A stretch of DNA of 64,000 nt from Azospirillum sp. (GTDB lineage: Bacteria; Pseudomonadota; Alphaproteobacteria; Azospirillales; Azospirillaceae): positions 62,001 to 126,000 of the forward strand of contig WGNK01000025.1 in the NCBI GenBank assembly GCA_016124535.1, given 5' to 3'. Below are positions 30,993 through 38,468 of the stretch, one piece after another; the stretch's first letter is position 1; each line of letters starts with the position of its first letter. Below the pieces are notes generated by a model. It was not told where the DNA came from. It did not search any database and saw nothing but the letters and a program-made list of their open reading frames with translations. A program made the translations under genes and the position numbers.

Positions 30993-31814
30993 ATGACCTA
31001 CCGAAAAGTCACCCAGGAACGCCTGTCCGACGCCATCTCCAAACAGCTTGAGGGCTTGATTCTGGAGGGGGTGTTGCGGCCGGGCGAGCGGTTGCCGCCG
31101 GAGCGCGAATTGGCGCGCGAACTCGACGTCTCGCGGCCGTCACTGCGCGAGGCGCTGCAGAAACTGGAGGCCTCGGGGCTGCTGGAAACCCGCCACGGCG
31201 GCGGCACCTATATCAAGAACGCCTTCGCCACCGCGTTGACCGAGCCCCTGATCGACCTGTTCCAGCGCCACCCGGAAACCGCTTACGATTTCATCGAGTT
31301 CCGCTACACCCTGGAAGGGATCGGCGCCTATTACGCCGCGCTCAGGGCGACCGAGGACGATCGCACCCTGCTGCGCCAGCGCTTCGACGCCATGGAGGCC
31401 GCCCACGCCCTCGATGACGCCACAGAGGAAGCGGAACGCGACGCCGATTTCCATCTCGCGATCGCCGAAGCCTCGCACAATCTGGTGCTGATGCATGTCA
31501 TGCGCGGGCTGTTCGCCCTGTTGCGCAAGGGTGTGGTGTTCAACCGCATGAAGCTCTACGGCCGTCCGGATGCCCGCAATCTTCTGCTCGAGCAGCACCG
31601 TGCCATGATCACCCACATCCTGGCCGGCGATGCCGACGCCGCCCGCGCCGCCGCCCATGCCCACATGAACCATGTCCTGCAGGTCCTGCGCGAGATGCAG
31701 CTCGACGAGGCCCGGATCAACGTCGCCCGGCGCCGCCTTGCCCGCCAGCGCGATACCGACGGCGACGCCGCGCCGCGCACCCCGGGCGGCGCCGTGACGC
31801 CAATGCCGCGTTAG
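30993..31814 (+). CDS. GntR-family regulator, FCD subgroup (273 aa)
   Basis: DNA-binding repressor or activator responsive to a small carboxylate. An N-terminal winged helix (about 8-75; the PGERLPPERELARELDVSRPSLREAL stretch is the GntR signature) is joined to an all-helical FCD ligand domain (about 95-225) with metal-site-type residues in FHLAIAEASHN and the later QHRAMI segment. The pattern is closest to PdhR/LldR/GlcC relatives. The dyads at 30928-30942 and 30654-30674 suit such a protein and suggest autoregulation. The last 35 residues are Arg/Pro-rich and probably disordered. Its stop overlaps the convergent ligase-like gene by 4 bp (TTAG). Confidence 0.92.
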   Translation: MTYRKVTQERLSDAISKQLEGLILEGVLRPGERLPPERELARELDVSRPSLREALQKLEASGLLETRHGGGTYIKNAFATALTEPLIDLFQRHPETAYDFIEFRYTLEGIGAYYAALRATEDDRTLLRQRFDAMEAAHALDDATEEAERDADFHLAIAEASHNLVLMHVMRGLFALLRKGVVFNRMKLYGRPDARNLLLEQHRAMITHILAGDADAARAAAHAHMNHVLQVLREMQLDEARINVARRRLARQRDTDGDAAPRTPGGAVTPMPR

Positions 31815-33037
31815 CCGGTCGGGTCGCGCAGCGGTTCGCCCTCGCCGGCCAGCGCCATCACGGTCAGCAACAGACCGAAATCAAGATATTTGAAGCTGGT
31901 ATGAACCGCCAGGCCGGCCGCGAGACAGGGCAGCAAGGCCAGCGCCAGCGGCAGACGGCAGTGCGCCAGGGCGCGCGCCGATGGCGCCAGGGCGCCAAGA
32001 TAGGCGAGCAGAGCCAGCCCACCGAACAGCCCGCCCTTGAGCACGATATAGCTGGCCAGGGTATGGGTATAGGACACCCGCAATCCGCCCACCGCCGGGT
32101 TGGCGATCAGCCCGCCCCAACCGGTCCCGAACAGGATCGACGCCATCGACTGGCCGACCTGGTCGAAGACCTCGGCCGCTTCGGCCAGGCGCTGGTTCAA
32201 GCCGACCGCTTCGCTCTTCTGGACGAATTGGTCGAGCGTGCCGGGCAGCGGTGTCCCCGGCAGGACCAGGGCGATACCGGCGAACGTGAGCGCAGCCAGC
32301 ACCAGCGCCGGCGAGCGCCGCCCCCGGATCAGGGCGTATACTGCGAAGGACAGCCCCGCCGAGGTCAGCGCCATCCGGTGAACCGCGCCGGCGAACGCAA
32401 CCAGGCACAGGCCGCCGGCCAAAGCCATCGCCAAAGCGCCGAGTTTACCGGCGATCCCGGTGGCGCGCTCCAGCAGGCGGTCGACCGCGGTCAGGGGCAG
32501 CCAGATCGCGGCGAACAAGGTCGCCGGACTGTTCAGCACATATCCGGCGCCGGCGCCCATCGCCCGCCGGCCCACCGCGCCGAAACCCCAATCATGCTGG
32601 AGCCACCAGCGCACCGCAAAGGCGACCCCGGCCAGCGCCAGGGCAGCAACGATCAGTCGGATCACGCCGTGGCGCTGCGCCGGCCCGCCGGCCGACAGCA
32701 CCCGCACCAGCAGCACTGGCAAGAACAGGTAGACCAGCGGCACCACGTCGCGGATGACATCGTTACCGCTGCACCCGCCAGCGATCCCAACCAACAGCGG
32801 CACCCACAGCAGGTAGACGAAGGCGACGGCGCCGACGAGTTCGAGCGGTCGCAGATCCGGCGCCAGCAGCAGATGGCCGGTGCCGAGCCAGACCATCTGG
32901 CGCAGTCCGACCGCGCCGATCAGGCAGACCGCGATCGCCAGTTCGACCTCGCCCAGGCCCGGCGGTGCCGGGGTGCTGAACAGCCCGTAGAGCCCGATCG
33001 CGACAGCCAGTGCCAGACCCCGCTCCGCCGTCGTCAT
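31811..33037 (-). CDS. O-antigen ligase/polymerase-like membrane protein (408 aa)
   Basis: Polytopic inner-membrane protein with about eleven hydrophobic helices. A large periplasmic loop near residues 255-320 contains FGTGWGGL followed by VSYTHTLASYIVLKGGLFGGLALL, the pattern seen at the end of the long loop in WaaL and Wzy proteins, where the glycan is transferred. It may ligate or polymerise a surface polysaccharide. Unlike most relatives, it is not inside a glycosyltransferase cluster. The stop overlaps that of the GntR gene on the other strand. Assignment is by topology and this motif, so the exact reaction is unknown. Confidence 0.65.
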   Translation of the reverse strand: MTTAERGLALAVAIGLYGLFSTPAPPGLGEVELAIAVCLIGAVGLRQMVWLGTGHLLLAPDLRPLELVGAVAFVYLLWVPLLVGIAGGCSGNDVIRDVVPLVYLFLPVLLVRVLSAGGPAQRHGVIRLIVAALALAGVAFAVRWWLQHDWGFGAVGRRAMGAGAGYVLNSPATLFAAIWLPLTAVDRLLERATGIAGKLGALAMALAGGLCLVAFAGAVHRMALTSAGLSFAVYALIRGRRSPALVLAALTFAGIALVLPGTPLPGTLDQFVQKSEAVGLNQRLAEAAEVFDQVGQSMASILFGTGWGGLIANPAVGGLRVSYTHTLASYIVLKGGLFGGLALLAYLGALAPSARALAHCRLPLALALLPCLAAGLAVHTSFKYLDFGLLLTVMALAGEGEPLRDPTG

Positions 33038-33187
33038 GGTTTCCGACCATCCTTGGCCTCCGGTGCGGCCCCCGCCGCCGCCTCGAAGGCATCATGCCCG
33101 GAACCGCGGTCGCGGCCTATTCGTCTATGGTACCGTCGGCGCCCAATTTGACTGTCGCCCCGGCACCACCCCCGCAGGAGCCCGCTC

Positions 33188-34330
33188 ATGGCCTATGCCA
33201 TCGACGAAATCCGCCTGACCAACAGCCAGCCGGGCACCCGACGGGTGCTCGCGGCCCATCGGTTCGGACAGCCGGGCGCCCGGCCCAAGGCCTATATTCA
33301 GGCCGGGCTGCACGCCGACGAGATTCCCGGCATGCTGGTGGCGCACCACCTGATCCGCCGGCTCGCTGCGATCGCGGCGGCCGGCGACCTGATGGGCGAA
33401 GTCGTGGTGGTGCCGTTGGCCAATCCGATCGGCCTCGACCAGCGGCTCAACGGCGTGCTGCTTGGACGCCACGCCTTCGGCGGCGCCGGCAATTTCAACC
33501 GTGGCTTCCCGGATCTTGCCGGCGACGCCGCCGCGCGGCTTGGGCCCCATCTCGGGCCAGACGCCAAACGCAACGTCGCGACGATCCGCGCGGCATTGGC
33601 CGAAAGCCTGGGCCGACAGGCGCCCGCCGACGAGGTCGGCGCGCTGCGCCTGGCACTGCTCGGCCTGGCACTGGATGCCGATATCGTGCTCGATCTCCAC
33701 TGCGATCAGGAAGCGGTGGTTCATCTCTACACCGCCGAGCAGCTCTGGCCCGACGCGGCCGACCTTGCGGCCGAACTGGGCTGCCGGGCGGTGTTCCTGG
33801 CCGACCAGTCGGGCGGCGACCCGTTCGACGAGGCCTGCTCGTCACCCTGGTGGCGGCTGGCCAGTCAGTTCGGCGCCAAAATCCCGATCCCGCTGGCCTG
33901 CCTGGCCGCGACCGTCGAATTGCGGGGTCAGAGCGATGTTGACGACGCCACCGCCGAGGCCGACGCCGCCGCGCTGCTGCGCGTCCTGTGTCGCCGAGGC
34001 CTGATCGCCGGCGCCGCCCCGCCGCCGCCGGCCCTGGGCTGCGCTGCCACGCCACTGGCCGGGGTCGATCGCATCGCGGCACCGGCGGCCGGGATCGTGG
34101 TTCACCACCGGCGGCTCGGCGAAGTGATCGCTGCGGGTGAAGTGGTCGCCACCCTGGTCGACCCCGCCGCGCCGGACGCCGCAACCGCCCGCCTGCCCCT
34201 GGTCGCCCGAAGCTCCGGCGTGCTGTGGTCACGCTGCCGTGCCCGGTTGGCCGCCGCCGGCGACGTGGTCGCCAGCATCGCGGGTGCGGCGCCGCTGCGC
34301 GAACGCACCGGCGCGCTGCTGACCGATTGA
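33188..34330 (+). CDS. Succinylglutamate desuccinylase/aspartoacylase-family protein (380 aa)
   Basis: Zinc-dependent M14-like amidohydrolase, predicted cytosolic. The zinc site is visible as GLHADEIPG (His and Glu, about residues 38-46) and DLHCDQE near 160. The NFNRGFPD motif near residue 100 matches the substrate-binding Asn-Arg region of the family. After about residue 285 there is a beta-rich, biotinyl-like C-terminal segment (APAAGIVVHHRRLGEVIAAG), common in this subgroup. GGAG precedes the ATG. These enzymes deacylate N-acyl amino acids; the substrate here cannot be told. It converges with the thioesterase, 12 bp apart. Confidence 0.85.
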   Translation: MAYAIDEIRLTNSQPGTRRVLAAHRFGQPGARPKAYIQAGLHADEIPGMLVAHHLIRRLAAIAAAGDLMGEVVVVPLANPIGLDQRLNGVLLGRHAFGGAGNFNRGFPDLAGDAAARLGPHLGPDAKRNVATIRAALAESLGRQAPADEVGALRLALLGLALDADIVLDLHCDQEAVVHLYTAEQLWPDAADLAAELGCRAVFLADQSGGDPFDEACSSPWWRLASQFGAKIPIPLACLAATVELRGQSDVDDATAEADAAALLRVLCRRGLIAGAAPPPPALGCAATPLAGVDRIAAPAAGIVVHHRRLGEVIAAGEVVATLVDPAAPDAATARLPLVARSSGVLWSRCRARLAAAGDVVASIAGAAPLRERTGALLTD

Positions 34331-34342
34331 CCGGCGCGGGCG

Positions 34343-34798
34343 TCAGGCCGCGTGCTGGCTGATGCCGTGTCCCGACTCGTCGATCCAGCCCCAGCCTTGG
34401 GACGGTCGGGGCTGCCGGCATTGATCGATCGCAACATAGGTAAACACGCCATCGGTGACCAGATGGGCCTCGTCGGTCAGGTAGCGACGAACCCAGATCG
34501 AAATTCCGACCCGGACCGATGTCCGCCCGACCGCCAGGATGCGGGTATAGCAGTTGACCTCGTCGCCGACACAAACCGGCTTGTGGAAGGTCATCGCCTC
34601 GATCCCGACCGTCACCACCCGGCCCTGGGACCGGCGGGCCGCGGTCAGCGCCCCCGCAGCATCCATCTGAGCCAGCAGCCAACCGCCGAAAACGTCGCCG
34701 GAGGGGTTGGTATCGCAGGGCATCGCCCTGACCCGCAGCGCCGGCGCCATATCGAACTCCGGCATGGGTTGGACCTCTGCCGTTCCCAGTCGCGCCAT
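34343..34798 (-). CDS. Acyl-CoA thioesterase, YciA-type hotdog fold (151 aa)
   Basis: Hydrolyses acyl-CoA to free acid and CoA in the cytosol. The single hotdog domain has the characteristic N-terminal DTNPSGDVFGGWLLAQMD helix region, where Asn and Asp serve catalysis, then TFHKPVCVGDEV and the RTSVRVGI strand. The length fits YciA. The ATG at 34798 has a strong GGAGGGGTG site, choosing it over a codon 13 residues upstream. The preceding 196 bp to the methyltransferase are gene-free. Confidence 0.93.
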   Translation of the reverse strand: MARLGTAEVQPMPEFDMAPALRVRAMPCDTNPSGDVFGGWLLAQMDAAGALTAARRSQGRVVTVGIEAMTFHKPVCVGDEVNCYTRILAVGRTSVRVGISIWVRRYLTDEAHLVTDGVFTYVAIDQCRQPRPSQGWGWIDESGHGISQHAA

Positions 34799-34994
34799 CT
34801 TGACACCCCTCCCGCCGACGACCCCGACGAGGCGCAATGCCCGAGAAATTCGTGCTGCACCTGCGAAGTCCAGCCCCTGATAAGGGCCACGGACGGCGGC
34901 AATTCAAGCTGTCAGCAGCGGCTCATCGGCCACCGGGGCCAGCGGCAAATCGCCGCTGGCCGGCCGACCACCCGCGATCACGGCCACTGCCAGG

Positions 34995-35960
34995 TCAATC
35001 CGCCGGCTTCAGGGCGTAGAAGCGAAAGCAGCGCAGACCGCTTTGCAGCGCCACCACCCGCGCTGCCCACAGCTCGACCTCGTCGAGGACATGGCTCTTG
35101 GTCTGCTCGTCGAGGCAGTGTTTTTCCAGATGATCGGTCAGCGCCTTGACCGAACTCAGGATCAGACTGCGGTGGGCATCGGTCACGTCCTCGCAGATGC
35201 GCAGGTCGAGGTTGCGCTGGCGCAGCGCTTCACTGGCCAGTTGGAGACTCCACAGCTTGGGCTCCTGCGGTTCCCGGCTCGCCCAGGCCTTCATCGCCGG
35301 CTCGTCGAGGACATAGGGCTCGGCGACATAGTCGGTGTAGAGCAACTGGCCGCGCGGTTTCAGCGCCGCCAGCATGCTGTCGAACAGCCCTTCCTTATTG
35401 CCGATGGTAAAGAACGCCTCCTTGGCGAAGATCGCGTCGACCCGCTTGGGATAGCGAAAGGTTTCCGGATCGTAGCGATCGATTGGCGCCTGCTTGGCGA
35501 GGCCGGCCTTGACCGAACGCTGCATGCCGATTTCACAGAGCAGCGGCGAGGCCTCGAAGCCGGTGACCCAGGCGCCGAAATTACCCGCCATCACCCGGGT
35601 CGCGCCGCCGAGCCCCGCCCCGAGATCCAGTACGCTCATCGCCGGGTTGAGCCCGAGCGGCTTCACCATGGTGACCAGCTGCTCGCCGCCGCCCGGACTG
35701 ACGAAGCCCTCGCCCCAGATTTTTTCGGCAACCTCGATCCGGGTCGCGGTCCACAGTGGTTTGCCGTGGCGATTGCTGCCGGCCTCGGGTGGTCCCTCCC
35801 GCTTCGCCGCACCGCCAGCGTCATGCGGGTCGGGTTTCTGCCGCCGCTTGATTGCGGAAAGATCATAACCTTCCCACCAAGCGACCAGCCGGGTCTTAAG
35901 CGACAGCGATGCGCTGTCTTCGGGCGCGGAGTCGTCGTTGTTGCGATTGGTTGGTTGCAT
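34995..35960 (-). CDS. Class I SAM-dependent methyltransferase (321 aa)
   Basis: Methyltransferase with a Rossmann-type SAM domain. Motif I is VLDLGAGLGGATRV near residue 111; the acidic loop is GFEASP near 133; the later motif KPRGQLLYTDYV is near 210. About 90 N-terminal residues (SLKTRLVAWWEGYDL and a charged KRRQKPDPHD region) precede the catalytic domain, reminiscent of methyltransferases acting on small amines or lipids, but the substrate is unknown. I chose the ATG at 35960; the frame continues 29 codons upstream into AT-rich DNA that looks like promoter. The ribosome site is weak. Confidence 0.85.
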   Translation of the reverse strand: MQPTNRNNDDSAPEDSASLSLKTRLVAWWEGYDLSAIKRRQKPDPHDAGGAAKREGPPEAGSNRHGKPLWTATRIEVAEKIWGEGFVSPGGGEQLVTMVKPLGLNPAMSVLDLGAGLGGATRVMAGNFGAWVTGFEASPLLCEIGMQRSVKAGLAKQAPIDRYDPETFRYPKRVDAIFAKEAFFTIGNKEGLFDSMLAALKPRGQLLYTDYVAEPYVLDEPAMKAWASREPQEPKLWSLQLASEALRQRNLDLRICEDVTDAHRSLILSSVKALTDHLEKHCLDEQTKSHVLDEVELWAARVVALQSGLRCFRFYALKPAD

Positions 35961-36152
35961 CGTCGCCGCGCCGGGATTGCTAAATAAAAAGCATATCTTA
36001 GTAATAATCTGGGGGAACGCTCCGACGACAGCCGGCTCACGGACCACTATACCGATCGAGGTCGATGGTCACCAGCATGATCTAATCCGGGGAACGCTTC
36101 AAAATAGCTCCAATTCGGTTCAAATATTGCCGACCCTGCGGCCTGGGTCCGG

Positions 36153-37037
36153 CTACCGCGCCGACAGATCCGAACCGCCGGCGAGCAGAGCCAGGCAGGC
36201 GGTGGGCAGCGGCGGCTTCACCACCGGCTTCGCCGGCTTGGCTGGCGGTGGTGCCGCCATCGCTCGGCGCATGTCGGCAAGCCAGCCCGGCACCTCGTCA
36301 CAGCCATCGCCCGGCGGCGCCGGTGTCTGGGCCAGACACAGCGGACTGTCGGCCGGGCAGCGCAGCCGAACATGGAAATGGGCGGCATGGCCCCACCATG
36401 GCCGCAACCGACCAAGCCAGTTGCGGTCCGGCCCGGAGGCGGCGCACAGCGCCTGCTTGATCGCCGGGTTGACGAAGATGCGCTCGACAGTCTGATCGCT
36501 CGCAGCCAGCCGCAGCAGCTTGACCTGAGACGGCGTCCAGGCCTCGGGGCGCATCTCCAGGGTTTCCAGGTCGACCATGTAGCGTTCCTCCAGGGTTTCG
36601 CGGGCCGGCTGCGGCAGCAGCGGCAGATCGAGCCGGAACCACAGGTCGGCATCGAGGCCGATCTGGTGGCTGGCATGGCCATTGGGCATCGGCCCGCCCT
36701 GGGGCTGGCCGATGTCGCCGACCAGCATGGTGCCGAGCCCGGCCGCCGCGACTGCCCGTCCCAGCCGCTCGATGTAGCCGATCATTGCCGGGTGGCCGTA
36801 GTAACGGCGGCGGCTGGTCCGGATCACCTGCCAGCCTGGACCCTCGGCGGCCAGGGCCTGGGCCCCGATGATACAGCCATTGGCGTAGCTGCCGATCGAA
36901 CGCGCCGGCCCCGGCGCCGGGCGCAGGACGGCATCCCAACTGCCGGACTGGCCGGCTCCGGCCGTCGCCGCGACGAAAATTGTCCCGGCCGCCAGTGCCG
37001 CTGCGATCAGCCACGCGCTTGTCCGAACCCCGACCAT
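36153..37037 (-). CDS. mepA: Penicillin-insensitive murein endopeptidase (294 aa)
   Basis: Periplasmic zinc LAS-type peptidase that cuts D-Ala-mDAP cross-links in peptidoglycan. A signal peptide occupies about residues 1-28. The zinc motifs are ASHQIGLDADLWF (His and Asp, around 120) and WGHAAHFHVRL near 215; the intervening sequence follows MepA. Cysteines in the C-terminal part (CPADSPLC and DGC) could form disulfides. The last 45 residues are Pro/Ala/Lys-rich with no domain. Divergent from the cyclase-FHA gene across 263 bp. Confidence 0.93.
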   Translation of the reverse strand: MVGVRTSAWLIAAALAAGTIFVAATAGAGQSGSWDAVLRPAPGPARSIGSYANGCIIGAQALAAEGPGWQVIRTSRRRYYGHPAMIGYIERLGRAVAAAGLGTMLVGDIGQPQGGPMPNGHASHQIGLDADLWFRLDLPLLPQPARETLEERYMVDLETLEMRPEAWTPSQVKLLRLAASDQTVERIFVNPAIKQALCAASGPDRNWLGRLRPWWGHAAHFHVRLRCPADSPLCLAQTPAPPGDGCDEVPGWLADMRRAMAAPPPAKPAKPVVKPPLPTACLALLAGGSDLSAR

Positions 37038-37300
37038 GGCCTGCTCCCTGGAATCTGCCCTGGCCCCGACTGTGCCTCGGTTGACCGGGCTCTGCCAACC
37101 CGCGCCGTGACGAAAGACCAGCCTGGCTGCTTATCGCTGCGTTGCGGCAAAGCAGCACGCCCGGTGGTGACCGGCGCAGCAGTTCGTGTTACGCTCACGG
37201 TCATGGAGCAAGTGCGACGTCCTGAAGCCTGCGGCCACGTCAAGTGCCGCCTCCGAAAGCGATTGGGCGCTCCCTGGACCGGTTGGATCGGCGCTGAATC

Positions 37301-38194
37301 ATGGAAGTAGAACTGGCGATTATTTTCGTCGATATCTGCGACAGCACCCGCCTTTACGAGAGGCTGGGCAATGTCGAGGCGACTGCGCTCACCCAAGGCA
37401 AGCTTCAGGAACTCCGTGCCATCGTCGGTTGCCATGCCGGCAGGGTCGTCAAGAGCCTGGGCGACGGCTTGATGTGCGTGTTTCCCACCGCCGATGATTG
37501 CTGCAATGCCGCCGCCGCGATGCTCGAAGGCGAGGCATCGTCGCCGGTCCGCCTGCGCATCGGCTGTCACTTCGGCTGCGTCGTCGAAAAGGGTAACGAT
37601 GTCTTCGGCGATGCCATCAACGTCACCGCCCGGGTCGAAAGCCTGGCCCGGCCCAACGAAATCCTGGCCACCGAAGACGCCGTCAACCGGCTGTCACCCG
37701 GCCTCAAGGGGCGCACCAAGCTGCTCGATACCACCGTGGTCAAAGGCAAGACGGTACCGATCGGTATCTACCGGTTCCGCGCCCGGGAGACCGTCGATGA
37801 CAGCATGGAAAGCACGGTGGTCGGCCTCAACATCCTGGACAAGATCCGGGAGAGCGGTCTGGTCCTGCATCTTCACTATCTCGGCCGCGAATTTACCGTC
37901 AGCCGCACCCAGGCCAAACTCACGATCGGCCGCGATTCCGGCTGCGATATCCATATCCTGTCCAAGCGGGCGTCGCGCAACCACGGCGCCATCGAGTTCG
38001 AACGGGAAAGCTTCATCCTGCGCGACCACAGCTCCAACGGCACCTTCATCGCGACCGGTGAATCGCCGGCGATCCCGCTGATCCGTGATGCCACCAAGCT
38101 GGTCGGCAAGGGCCTGATCGGCGTCGGCGCCGCCCCTGCCGAGGCCGACGGAACCGAGGACTACGTCATTCGCTTCTGGTGCGACGTCGGCTGA
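37301..38194 (+). CDS. Class III adenylate cyclase-like domain fused to FHA (297 aa)
   Basis: Cytosolic signalling protein. The N-terminal cyclase homology domain has both metal Asp residues (Asp11 in FVDICDST, Asp55 in KSLGDG), the purine-selecting Lys51 and Asp100 (NDVFG), and Asn107/Arg111 for transition-state binding, so it looks active and ATP-specific. After a linker (about 160-190), an FHA domain (about 192-275) with LTIGRDSGCDIHI, then SKRASRNHG, and SSNGTFI should bind phosphothreonine. Only one catalytic domain is present, so it must homodimerise. The downstream gene is a patatin-like phospholipase 274 bp away on the same strand. Confidence 0.93.
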   Translation: MEVELAIIFVDICDSTRLYERLGNVEATALTQGKLQELRAIVGCHAGRVVKSLGDGLMCVFPTADDCCNAAAAMLEGEASSPVRLRIGCHFGCVVEKGNDVFGDAINVTARVESLARPNEILATEDAVNRLSPGLKGRTKLLDTTVVKGKTVPIGIYRFRARETVDDSMESTVVGLNILDKIRESGLVLHLHYLGREFTVSRTQAKLTIGRDSGCDIHILSKRASRNHGAIEFERESFILRDHSSNGTFIATGESPAIPLIRDATKLVGKGLIGVGAAPAEADGTEDYVIRFWCDVG

Positions 38195-38310
38195 GCGGTT
38201 TCGGACCGGCCGCCCCACCACCCCGCCCCTGGCTCGTGCCGGCCAACCATCCCTCCGGATCCGGCGGCACGGCGGCAAGTCCCGCCGATTTGAGATAAAT
38301 TGCCCGTACA

Positions 38311-38327
38311 CACAATTCATAATTGTG
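38311..38327 (+). promoter_or_regulatory. 7-bp dyad upstream of the patatin gene
   Basis: CACAATT-CAT-AATTGTG is a perfect inverted repeat in an AT-rich stretch, about 140 bp before the patatin-like start. Its size suits a dimeric repressor or activator; the protein is unknown. Confidence 0.4.
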
Positions 38328-38468
38328 GCAATGTGTATTAATCAACGAATTCTGTTTGTTTTTGACCGAACACCGCGAATCATGCAGTATGGCGACGATG
38401 GTCGTTGGGTCTTATTTTGATCCTCCGGCTCGCAAGGCACCATCGATGGCATATTTCGGAGCATGGCG

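Noticed and set aside
33495..34907. 470-codon minus-strand frame
   Set aside because: Shadow of the M14-type and thioesterase genes; low-complexity Arg/Gly translation.
37301..38194. Pycsar-type cCMP/cUMP cyclase
   Set aside because: Lys51 and Asp100, which specify adenine, are present, and the neighbour lacks a recognisable cyclic-nucleotide-binding TM or TIR effector, so Pycsar is not supported.
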